NCBI GenBank assembly: GCA_039933015.1
Contig: JBDTOX010000018.1
Span: 1-22,146, forward strand
Reading direction: 5' to 3'
DNA from: JBDTOX01 sp039933015
GTDB lineage: Bacteria > Pseudomonadota > Gammaproteobacteria > Burkholderiales > Methylophilaceae
DNA: 22,146 bases
In this document: positions 1 through 6,691 of the stretch, in pieces
Numbering within the stretch: position 1 is the stretch's first letter
How the letters are laid out: each line of letters begins with the position of its first letter
Translations under genes and position numbers: made by a program
The notes under the pieces: generated by a model
Told to the model about the DNA's origin: nothing
Databases searched by the model: none
The model's input: the letters and a program-made list of their open reading frames with translations, nothing else

Positions 1-407
1 CATAAGCAGAATACCGGATGCGCCTGCGAGCCGGTTTTTGCTACAGCCAAATCCGCATCACGTTCAATCAGCCCATTCATGAGGCGGCCAACCAGATTCA
101 TTGGTAGCAGGGGGGAGTCGCAAGGCACGGTCAGCACATAAGGATGGCTGGCTATGCTCATGCCCTTATGCAAACCCGCTAGCGGTCCGGCAAAGCCGGC
201 AATATCATCCTGAATTACGGGATGGCCAAACGCCGCATAACGCTCAATCTCACGATTGGCATTGATCAGAATCTCATCCACTTGTGGATTCAGGCGTTGA
301 ATTACATGCGCTACCAAGGGCTTACCCAGGAAGTCCACCAAGCCTTTGTCTACGCCGCCCATGCGCCGCCCTTGTCCACCGGCTAAAACAATTCCTGTAA
401 TGCTCAT
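1..407 (-). CDS. mobA: Molybdenum cofactor guanylyltransferase MobA (3' end cut by window)
   Basis: The reading frame starts at the ATG complement of 405-407 and runs off the left edge after about 135 codons; a full MobA is usually about 190-210 residues. It opens with a nucleotide-binding signature, VLAGGQGRRMGGVDKGL, at residues 7-23, and continues with a PLAGLHKG segment and a VPCDSPLLP segment, all typical of the MobA/MocA nucleotidyltransferase fold. MobA attaches GMP from GTP to molybdopterin to give the bis-MGD cofactor in the cytoplasm. Its ATG overlaps the fdhD stop (ATGA, 404-407), so it is very likely translationally coupled to fdhD and part of a moaA-fdhD-mobA unit. I translated it by hand. 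The C-terminus cannot be judged. Confidence 0.93.
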   Translation of the reverse strand, partial: MSITGIVLAGGQGRRMGGVDKGLVDFLGKPLVAHVIQRLNPQVDEILINANREIERYAAFGHPVIQDDIAGFAGPLAGLHKGMSIASHPYVLTVPCDSPLLPMNLVGRLMNGLIERDADLAVAKTGSQAHPVFCL

Positions 408-1243
408 GCTTCAAAAACCTCAGATGGGGATGGAGTGCAATAGCGAAAACGCTTTGCACCCGTGAAAATTAAAAAATGCTTGCCTTGTGAGCGGCCTATC
501 ATGGTCATGCCTACGCGGTTGGCTATTTCCCAGCCCATGCGGGTAAGGCCGGAACGCGATACCAGAAATGGCACGCCCATCTGTGCCGCTTTAATCACCA
601 TTTCGCTGGTTAGGCGGCCCGTGGTGTAAAAAATTTTGTCATGCCCGGCTATGCCATCCAGCCACATCATGCCGGCAATTGCATCTACTGCGTTATGGCG
701 GCCAACATCTTCCACGTAATAGAGAATTTCGCCGCCTTGAGCGAGCGCGCAGCCATGCAAGGCGCCTGCTTTTTTATAGAGGCTGTCGTATACGCGCACA
801 TTATCCAGCAAAGTGTGCAGGGTGCTTTCATCCAATACGGCATCATGCGGCAGATGGATATTATCGATATCTTCCATCAAGTCGCCAAACACCGTACCCT
901 GGCCACATCCGGTAGTAACGGTGCGCTTGCTCAAACGCTTATTCAGGGCGGCCACGCCGTTGCGCGTAGTGACTGCCACCGCGTCGGTTTCCCAATCGAC
1001 TTGCACAGCAGTAATTTGCTCTATGCTGGTGAGCAGGCGCTGGTTACGCAGATAGCCAATTGCCAGTGCTTCTGGTGCGGCACCCAATGTCATCAAGGTG
1101 ACAATCTCGCGCTTATCCAGATACAGCGTCAGCGGTCCTTCGCCTGCGATTTCTGTGTCTATGGTTTCGCCATGCTCATTGATTGCCGGCACGGTAAAGG
1201 TGAGCGGGCGGCTGGCATGGCTGATTTGAGGGCGATACTGCAT
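404..1243 (-). CDS. fdhD: Formate dehydrogenase accessory sulfurtransferase FdhD
   Basis: This 279-residue protein belongs to the FdhD family, which moves sulfur from the cysteine desulfurase IscS to Mo/W-bis-MGD so that formate dehydrogenases become active. Family motifs visible are GALHGCAL, EDVGRHNAVDAIAG and TTGRLTSEMVIKAAQMG followed by VSRSGLT. The sulfur-carrying loop reads TTGCGQGT, with Cys113 but glycine at 116, where the better-known CxxC form has its second cysteine. The start at 1243 leaves 27 bases after the moaA stop, and the stop overlaps the mobA start. I see no clear Shine-Dalgarno sequence. A second fdhD at 3082-3562 is broken, so this is the only intact copy here. The family assignment is sure. 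Which enzyme it serves is unknown. Confidence 0.95.
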   Translation of the reverse strand: MQYRPQISHASRPLTFTVPAINEHGETIDTEIAGEGPLTLYLDKREIVTLMTLGAAPEALAIGYLRNQRLLTSIEQITAVQVDWETDAVAVTTRNGVAALNKRLSKRTVTTGCGQGTVFGDLMEDIDNIHLPHDAVLDESTLHTLLDNVRVYDSLYKKAGALHGCALAQGGEILYYVEDVGRHNAVDAIAGMMWLDGIAGHDKIFYTTGRLTSEMVIKAAQMGVPFLVSRSGLTRMGWEIANRVGMTMIGRSQGKHFLIFTGAKRFRYCTPSPSEVFEA

Positions 1244-1270
1244 GAATGGGTATGGGAGTTAGATGAAAGG

Positions 1271-2293
1271 CTAACCGCCAGTGACCGACATAAATCTAAC
1301 AACCGCTGGCTGAGCGCGCATTAGGTCGAAATCGTGTCCTTTGGGTTTGATTTGCATCGAGCCCAAAATGGCTTCGATGAGCGGCGTATCGTCATTGGGG
1401 AATGCTCTCAGCAAAGGCATCAGGTCGACTTTGTCATCCTGCCCCAGACAGAGGTACAGTTCGCCCTTACACGTGATGCGCACCCGGTTGCAGGATTCGC
1501 AGAAGTTGTGGCTGTGCGGTGAGATAAAACCTATGCGGGTTTTAGTATTGGGAACACGCCAGTAACGTGCGGGACCACCCGTTGTCTCTGAGCTGCTAAT
1601 CAGGGTGTGATGGCTTTGCAGCAGTTTTAACGTAGTGTCGTTGCTGACAAACGTGGAGCCGCGGGTATGATCGACTTCGCCCAGCGGCATTTCTTCGATA
1701 AACGAAATATCGATGCCTTGCTCAATCGCAAAATCAACCAGGGATAGTGTCTCGTCATCATTAAAGCCATGCATGACGACCGTATTAAGCTTGATATTTT
1801 CAAAACATGCCTGCTTGGCTGCCGCGATGCCGCGTAACACTTTGTTTACATCACCGACGCGGGTGATTTTGCGGAAGCGCTCGGCATTGAGGCTGTCGAG
1901 ACTGATGTTGATGCGTCGCACGCCAGCATTTTTTAATGCTTGCGCTTGATGTTCCAGTTGCGAACCGTTCGTGGTCACCACCAGCTCACGCAAACCGGGC
2001 AGCCGACCGATTTCTTCAAATAACCAAAGCGCATTCTTGCGTACCAGCGGCTCGCCGCCGGTGATGCGCACCTTGCCTACACCCAGCCCGACAAATGCTT
2101 TCACCAGTCGCGCGCACTCTTCAAGGCTCAGTACTTCGTTGCGCGGCAAAAAGGTCATGTCCTCAGACATGCAATAGACACAGCGAAAATCGCAACGATC
2201 GGTAATGGACAGGCGAATATAATCCACCGTGCGGCCATAGCGGTCGATCAGGGTGGGGTGGGACGTGTTTTCTTGAATAACTGGAGCTAACAT
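1271..2293 (-). CDS. moaA: GTP 3',8-cyclase MoaA
   Basis: MoaA is a radical-SAM enzyme that, with MoaC, turns GTP into cyclic pyranopterin monophosphate, the first step of Moco synthesis. The 340-residue length is normal. The N-terminal [4Fe-4S]/SAM motif is CxxxCxxC at Cys34, Cys38 and Cys41 (TDRCDFRCVYC). A GGEPL segment follows at 79-83. The C-terminal cluster uses Cys265, Cys268 and Cys282 (CESCNR ... LYLC). The protein ends in the Gly-Gly pair that is functionally important in MoaA. It heads the minus-strand unit with fdhD and mobA and diverges from the ModE-like regulator. The start at 2293 leaves about 16 residues before the conserved DRYGR segment; a good ribosome binding site is not evident, so the exact start is slightly uncertain. 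Confidence 0.97.
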   Translation of the reverse strand: MLAPVIQENTSHPTLIDRYGRTVDYIRLSITDRCDFRCVYCMSEDMTFLPRNEVLSLEECARLVKAFVGLGVGKVRITGGEPLVRKNALWLFEEIGRLPGLRELVVTTNGSQLEHQAQALKNAGVRRINISLDSLNAERFRKITRVGDVNKVLRGIAAAKQACFENIKLNTVVMHGFNDDETLSLVDFAIEQGIDISFIEEMPLGEVDHTRGSTFVSNDTTLKLLQSHHTLISSSETTGGPARYWRVPNTKTRIGFISPHSHNFCESCNRVRITCKGELYLCLGQDDKVDLMPLLRAFPNDDTPLIEAILGSMQIKPKGHDFDLMRAQPAVVRFMSVTGG

Positions 2294-2342
2294 TGCAGTG
2301 GCGTTTTATGCCTTGCGTCATATTACGTTAAGATACTCAATT

Positions 2343-2407
2343 CTAAGTCTTTCGGCAGGCTTTAACAATGCTGAAGCCTGTAGGGTTATCCGTAAGTTAA
2401 GACTTGG
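2343..2407 (+). promoter_or_regulatory. Nested two-stem leader between moaA and the modE-like gene
   Basis: In the 135-base divergent gap, CAGGCTT (2356-2362) pairs perfectly with AAGCCTG (2374-2380) over an 11-base loop. This hairpin is enclosed by an outer stem of CTAAGTCTT (2343-2351) with AAGACTTGG (2399-2407): nine pairs with one G-U in plus-strand RNA, and seven pairs in minus-strand RNA. The outer stem ends 21 bases before the modE-like ATG. It could be a structured RNA leader, possibly Moco- or tungsten-related given the context, or a DNA operator. I could not match it to a known riboswitch consensus by eye. Confidence 0.45.
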
Positions 2408-2428
2408 CAAAATAGGCATAAATTCAAC

Positions 2429-2785
2429 ATGACCGCAAAAAATATCAAGATCCATATTCCCTACGGCGCCGTTTCTGCTATTGGTCCAGGTAAAGCTGAT
2501 CTACTTGAAGCTATTGATCGCAGTGGCTCGATTTCTGCAGCTGCCCGTGCTATGGGCATGTCATATAAGCGCGCGTGGGATTTGGTGGATACTATGAATA
2601 AAAGCTTTCGAGAGCCTCTGGTAGCAACGGCTACAGGCGGCAGTCATGGCGGCGGTGCGCAGGTTACTGAATTCGGCTATGAGGTTTTGCGCCGTTATCG
2701 GGATATGGAGGCAAAAGCCGGTCAAGCCGTCAGCGTTGAACTCGGGGAGTTGCTGACTATGCTATCTCCGCAGGATGATTTGTAA
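2429..2785 (+). CDS. Single-domain ModE-type molybdenum-responsive regulator
   Basis: This 118-residue protein matches the N-terminal DNA-binding domain of ModE, the winged helix-turn-helix repressor/activator of molybdate uptake genes. Recognisable parts are the helix-turn-helix SGSISAAARAMGMSYKRAWD (residues 31-50), the LVDTMN segment, the glycine-rich wing ATGGSHGGGAQVTEFG, and the final helix. The C-terminal molybdate-binding TOBE/Mop domains of E. coli ModE (about 262 residues) are absent, and the frame ends naturally with TAA, so this is the short form rather than a truncation visible here. It sits between the Moco genes and the tup transporter operon. A ModE-box-like palindrome lies in the promoter at 3604-3628, so that operon is the obvious target. 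How the metal is sensed is unclear. Confidence 0.88.
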   Translation: MTAKNIKIHIPYGAVSAIGPGKADLLEAIDRSGSISAAARAMGMSYKRAWDLVDTMNKSFREPLVATATGGSHGGGAQVTEFGYEVLRRYRDMEAKAGQAVSVELGELLTMLSPQDDL

Positions 2786-2850
2786 TAAGCCTTAGCCATT
2801 GTTGTAACTATTCAGCTTGCCTGATAGTACAAATCTCGTGTGGCGACTCT

Positions 2851-3085
2851 TTAAGGTAAGAAAGAACTTGAAAGTGCAATGTGCTTTTTGATTGCGCCAT
2901 CAGCGATGGAATAAAGGCCTAGCCCTTTCTTGTCAGTGACATGCGCCACTAACTGTTTGCGCATACGCGGCCCCCAGAAATGATTGAGATGGTGTGTGAT
3001 GTCTTTTTCTGCTCGCTCTGCATCTGGGTAGGAGCGAAAAACTGCCGATCTGGTTGGCCGTGGTGACCAGATGTTCGATGTTCAT
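2851..3085 (-). pseudogene. fdsD: Frameshifted formate dehydrogenase delta subunit (fdsD remnant)
   Basis: Read on the minus strand, the ATG at 3085-3083 gives MNIEHLVTTANQIGSF and then loses frame at about 3030-3042. The next frame restores SYPDAERAEKDI and FWGPRMRKQLVAHVTD, ending at TAA 2853-2851. Together these reproduce a complete FdsD, the small subunit of soluble NAD-dependent molybdenum formate dehydrogenase. The break equals a net +1 or -2 beside a T5 run. The start overlaps the stop of the fdhD remnant (ATGA, 3082-3085), which preserves the usual fdsC-fdsD operon order. No fdsG, fdsB or fdsA lies in the window, so the gene is probably dead. A sequencing error could explain this single break, but not the damage next door. 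Confidence 0.8.
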
Positions 3086-3562
3086 GCTGTTTCCTTATGC
3101 AAAATTCTTACTGGGCAGCTGTAGACCACATGCTGATGATTCGGGGCAAAGCCTATCAGCGTGATGCCGCAGTTCTGTGCGATATGTACGGCTAAACCCG
3201 TTGGTGCTGACACAGCGACAAGCATAGAGATGCCTGCGCTGGCGACTTTTTGCACCATTTCATAGCTGGCGCGGCCCGTAATTAATACAAAGCCTGGCTG
3301 CTTATTACGTTGAGATGCTGTCGCGCCCATGAGTTTGTCGAGTGCATTATGGCGGCCTATGTTCTCACGTATCATCGTGATAGCCCCATTAAGCTGCCTC
3401 AGGCACAGGCATGGGTGCGCCTGTTAGCGTCTGTAGTTTTTGTACACTGAGAATTTGCTGATGCGCCAAGTAGATCGCCCGGCTTTGGACACGGTCAGTA
3501 ATGCGCATGGCCTGATCCAGGCTCTCAGCCCCACATAAGTCACAACCAGCGCAGCTACTCAT
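3082..3562 (-). pseudogene. 5'-truncated, frameshifted second fdhD (fdsC position)
   Basis: The homology begins near 3562 with SSCAGCDLCGAESLDQAMR, which carries the CDLCG sulfur-transfer loop. It continues to GAPMPVPEAA and hits TAA at 3391-3389. Restoring one base near 3413 gives THACA, and one more near 3399 gives WRQLNGAI, which joins MIRENIGRHNALDKLMGAT and the FdhD C-terminus ending at 3082. The N-terminal third of the family (about 110 residues) is missing. Upstream sequence is instead AT-rich promoter DNA of the divergent porin gene. Two frameshifts plus truncation argue for genuine decay of an fds operon rather than read error. Its open C-terminal piece (3082-3375) starts with an ATG but lacks the catalytic cysteines. 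Confidence 0.82.
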
Positions 3563-3580
3563 GAGGTGTTGTATTTTTTT

Positions 3581-3628
3581 GTATATATAGAAAGCATGCC
3601 AAACTATAATATACGCATAAATATAGCG
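3581..3628 (+). promoter_or_regulatory. ModE-box-like palindrome and -10 element for the porin-tup operon
   Basis: The minus-strand reading of 3628-3604 begins CGCTATATTTATGCG and then TATATTATAG. It resembles the E. coli ModE operator layout as I recall it: a CGNTATATT half-site, about six bases, then an inverted TATA-rich half. A perfect TATAAT (3605-3610) lies inside the left half-site in plus orientation, about 64 bases before the porin ATG. A further half-site, GTATATATAG (3581-3590), forms a near-perfect inverted pair with CTATAATATAC (3604-3614). A repressor bound here would cover the -10 element, which fits shut-off of uptake when metal is plentiful. No convincing -35 was seen. Confidence 0.5.
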
Positions 3629-3673
3629 CATCTTGGCTAGCCATTTTTTACAGCTTAATTTTGGAGATTTCCC

Positions 3674-5140
3674 ATGTTGCAACGATTGACCCCCACACTC
3701 CTAACCGTGGCGCTAGCTGCGATATTTCCATATTCCGCCTATGCAGAAAGTACAGATGCTGAAACTCGTATCAACGAACTGCAAAAGCAAATGCAGGCAC
3801 TAAGCCAAGAGTTGCAGGCGGTGCAGCAGCAATTGGCACAGAGCAAAGAGGCCAAGATTGCCGAAAAAGGTAAAAGCCAGGGCAATCCTGTTTATGCTTC
3901 ATTTAAGGATGGTGTAACGTTGGGAGATGCAAGTGGTAATTGGAGTCTGGCGATTAATGGCCGGGTGCAGGCTGATTACCGAAATTTTTCTCCGGATGTT
4001 GATGCGGCAGATACGTTTAGCCTGCGCCGTGCCCGCTTGGGCGGTACGCTGACTTTTTACAAGGATTACGTGGTGCGCGTGGAGGGTGAATATTCGGGCA
4101 GTAGCACTACGCTGACCTACGGTTATATTGATGTGAACAAGTTTGCTGCGGCAAAAGTGCGTGTGGGCCAATTCAAACCGTTCTATGGGCTGGAACGCGC
4201 CATGAGCACCAATTTTACCGATTTTCAGGAGCGTTCGATGGCCGATGTGCTGCTCGGCAGTACATATGACAGAGGCGTAATGGTATTTGGTACGCCGACA
4301 GCCGGTGTCAACTATAGCCTTGCTTACATTAATGGCACGGGCACGGTTGATGAGAATAACGCCAAGAATGATGGCAAGGATCTAACCGTACGATTAACTG
4401 CCAACCTGGCTGAAATCCAGAATTGGCAAAACACAGTAGTGCATTTGGGTGGTTTCTATGCGGACGGTAACGAAGGTTCACGCCGCCAGGCAAACTTTAT
4501 CCCGACCGAGCAAACCGAAGCTCGTGGAGCACAATTTTTCTCGACTACTTGCTCTGCAGCGGCTTGTGGATCAACTACTGCGAATGGCTTTAAAGATAAT
4601 GTGAACCGTACGCGCGCTGGCTACGAGACAGCTTTGGCATATGGACCTGTTAAATTCCAGGGAGAATACATCAACACCAGCTTCGATGGCTCTGGTTATA
4701 GCCGTGGCATCAATGCCTGGTATGCCAGCACCATGTGGAATGTGACGGGTGAGAGTTTTGCCGGCATGTACAAAGAAGGCGTATTTGGCCGCCTCAAACC
4801 CAACAAGAACTACAAGGGCGGTGGCGATGGCTGGGGTGCCTTGCAGATCGGCGTACGCTACAGCAAATTTGATGCGTCTGATTTCAAATCAAGCAATAGC
4901 GCGGGTAAGGGCGTATTGCTGAATAACGGCGGCGCTACAGCAGATGGGGTGCTTGTTGCTACCAATGAGGCGCATGCTTGGACAGTAGGCGCTAATTGGG
5001 TACTTAATCCAAACTTCAGGATTGTCACCAACTGGGTAAGAACCAATTACGATACCCCCGTGGTAGTACGCGTAAATAGTGTCAATAAGAGCATAGATAA
5101 AGAAGATGCGCTCACCATGCGTGCCCAGTTTGATTTCTAA
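3674..5140 (+). CDS. Phosphate-selective porin (OprO/OprP)-like outer-membrane channel
   Basis: This 488-residue protein has a cleavable signal peptide (residues 1-24, ending SAYA), then a glutamine-rich coiled coil (about 27-62), then a long beta-barrel region ending in the terminal phenylalanine of outer-membrane porins (RAQFDF). The organisation and segments such as RRARLGGTLTFYKDYVVRVEGEY fit the porin O/P family, whose members are trimeric anion channels. An inserted loop near residues 296-303 has two cysteines six residues apart and may be closed by a disulfide. It is the first gene of the tup operon, 15 bases before tupA, with TGGAG as ribosome binding site. I infer it passes molybdate/tungstate or related oxyanions; the selectivity is not shown by sequence. 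Confidence 0.85.
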   Translation: MLQRLTPTLLTVALAAIFPYSAYAESTDAETRINELQKQMQALSQELQAVQQQLAQSKEAKIAEKGKSQGNPVYASFKDGVTLGDASGNWSLAINGRVQADYRNFSPDVDAADTFSLRRARLGGTLTFYKDYVVRVEGEYSGSSTTLTYGYIDVNKFAAAKVRVGQFKPFYGLERAMSTNFTDFQERSMADVLLGSTYDRGVMVFGTPTAGVNYSLAYINGTGTVDENNAKNDGKDLTVRLTANLAEIQNWQNTVVHLGGFYADGNEGSRRQANFIPTEQTEARGAQFFSTTCSAAACGSTTANGFKDNVNRTRAGYETALAYGPVKFQGEYINTSFDGSGYSRGINAWYASTMWNVTGESFAGMYKEGVFGRLKPNKNYKGGGDGWGALQIGVRYSKFDASDFKSSNSAGKGVLLNNGGATADGVLVATNEAHAWTVGANWVLNPNFRIVTNWVRTNYDTPVVVRVNSVNKSIDKEDALTMRAQFDF

Positions 5141-5155
5141 GGATAACGAGAAAAC

Positions 5156-5971
5156 ATGATGCTACGATTTAAACAATTACTCTCGATAATAGTGCTGGCA
5201 TTGCTGTCAGCAATGCCAGCCATTGCAGCGGATAAGAGTGTGGTCCGCCTGGCTACTACCACCAGTACTGCGAATTCCGGCTTGCTGGATTATCTTTTAC
5301 CCAAGTTTGAGGCCAAATGCACATGCAAGGTACATGTAATTTCGGTCGGTACCGGCAAAGCGCTCAAGCTGGGTGAGGATGGCAATGTGGATGTTGTCCT
5401 TGTCCATGCGCGGCCGGCTGAAGACAAGTTTGTCGAAGCTGGTCATGGCATAGACCGTCGCGATGTGATGTATAACGATTTCGTATTGGTCGGACCCTAT
5501 AATGATCCAGCCAGGATCAAGGGTGAGCAGGATGTGATTGCGGCGATGAAAAAGATTGCGCAAACCCAATCCAGGTTTGTCTCGCGTGGCGATGATTCGG
5601 GCACCGACCAGATGGAGAAGGGCTACTGGAAAACTGCCGCAATTAAACCTGAAGGCCGTTGGTATTTATCGGCCGGACAGGGCATGGGCGAAGTGTTGAT
5701 GATGTCGGGTGAGATGCGCGCTTATACGCTGACAGATCGCGGAACCTATATCAGCTACCGGGATAAAATAGGGTTGCCGATCTTGGTCGAGGGCGATGCG
5801 CGTATGTTTAATCCCTACGGAATTATTGCCGTCAATCCGAAAAAATATCCTGACGTGAATTATAAAGGCGCAACTGCATTAATTGACTGGATTACTTCAA
5901 AAGAAGGCCAACAACAGATCGCATCGTTCAAAGTGCATGGCGAGCAATTGTTCGCGCCATCCGCCAAATAA
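5156..5971 (+). CDS. tupA: Tungstate-type ABC transporter substrate-binding protein TupA
   Basis: The 271-residue periplasmic binding protein has a signal peptide (residues 1-25, ending PAIAA). The mature part begins with the TTTST oxyanion-binding stretch (35-39), then SVGTGKAL, DVVLVHARPAEDKFV and MYNDFVLVGP, followed by SRGDDSGTDQMEK, all hallmarks of TupA/WtpA-type proteins. It delivers tungstate, and possibly molybdate, to the TupB permease. It follows the porin gene closely with a GGATAACGAG ribosome binding region. One oddity is a Cys-Thr-Cys at residues 55-57 (KCTCKV), where relatives I recall have a GYKVKV-like stretch without cysteine. The family call is firm. Preference for tungstate over molybdate cannot be fixed from sequence. 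Confidence 0.93.
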   Translation: MMLRFKQLLSIIVLALLSAMPAIAADKSVVRLATTTSTANSGLLDYLLPKFEAKCTCKVHVISVGTGKALKLGEDGNVDVVLVHARPAEDKFVEAGHGIDRRDVMYNDFVLVGPYNDPARIKGEQDVIAAMKKIAQTQSRFVSRGDDSGTDQMEKGYWKTAAIKPEGRWYLSAGQGMGEVLMMSGEMRAYTLTDRGTYISYRDKIGLPILVEGDARMFNPYGIIAVNPKKYPDVNYKGATALIDWITSKEGQQQIASFKVHGEQLFAPSAK

Positions 5972-5995
5972 GAACGCTGATTAAGTAACTGACCC

Positions 5996-6691
5996 ATGGA
6001 ACTGCTGCATTCTACGCGGGCCGCGCTAAACCTTTTGTGGGCAGGGGATGCAGCACTTTGGGGCACAATTTTTGTCTCGGTTAAAGTCTGTTTTCTGGCT
6101 TTAGTTTTAGCCTCGCCACCAGCAATTTTTCTTGGGTTTGTCCTCGCCAGCACAAATTTCCCTGGGCGCCGGGTACTTATTATTGCTGTGCAAACCCTGC
6201 TGGCCTTGCCTACCGTGGTTATTGGTTTGCTGCTCTATATGTTGCTTTCGCGTCAGGGGCCTTTCGGCGAAATGCATTTGCTCTTTACCCAAGAGGCTAT
6301 GGTCATAGGCGAGGCCGTGCTGGCTTTTCCCATCCTCGCTGCTTTGACTCTGGCGGCCGTGCAAGGTGTGGATAGCCGTGTTGCTGAAACCGCGCGCACT
6401 TTGGGTGCCGGGCGCCTACGTACTGCAATGACTATGTTGCTGGAAGTGCGTTTTGCCGTCATGGCTGCCATGGTGGCTGGTTTTGGTCGCGTTATTTCCG
6501 AAATTGGGTGCGCCATGATGGTAGGCGGAAATATTGCAGGCGTTACACGCAACATCACTACGGCAATTGCCCTGGAAACCAGCAAGGGCGAGTTTGTGCA
6601 GGGCATTGCGCTGGGCATCGTGCTGGTCATGATTGCACTGGGGATCAACTTTGGCCTGGCGTTGCTGCAAGGCCGCGGAGGCTTGCGATGA
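5996..6691 (+). CDS. tupB: Tungstate-type ABC transporter permease TupB
   Basis: This is a 231-residue inner-membrane permease with about five to six hydrophobic segments. The cytoplasmic coupling loop reads AETARTLGAGRLRTAMTM (about residues 130-148), the EAA-loop that docks on the ATPase. The later segment RVISEIGCAMMVGGNIAGVT is characteristic of the TupB/WtpB branch of molybdate/sulfate-type permeases. It lies 24 bases after tupA and its TGA overlaps the ATG of tupC (ATGA, 6688-6691). An antisense frame across it is open for some distance but looks like a codon-usage shadow. It forms the transmembrane pore of the oxyanion importer with TupA and TupC. Confidence 0.94.
   Translation: MELLHSTRAALNLLWAGDAALWGTIFVSVKVCFLALVLASPPAIFLGFVLASTNFPGRRVLIIAVQTLLALPTVVIGLLLYMLLSRQGPFGEMHLLFTQEAMVIGEAVLAFPILAALTLAAVQGVDSRVAETARTLGAGRLRTAMTMLLEVRFAVMAAMVAGFGRVISEIGCAMMVGGNIAGVTRNITTAIALETSKGEFVQGIALGIVLVMIALGINFGLALLQGRGGLR

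Noticed and set aside
641..1324. 227-codon open frame on the plus strand, antisense to fdhD
   Set aside because: It lies opposite a well-conserved gene, its product resembles no family, and it has no ribosome binding site; it is a codon-bias shadow.
3082..3375. Free-standing 97-residue protein from the fdhD remnant
   Set aside because: It is the C-terminal part of FdhD without the sulfur-transfer cysteines and follows two frameshifts, so it is better treated as part of a pseudogene.
6508..6687. Upstream extension of the tupC frame
   Set aside because: The extension sits inside tupB and has no ABC ATPase homology; the ATG at 6688 overlaps the tupB stop and begins the normal ABC N-terminus.
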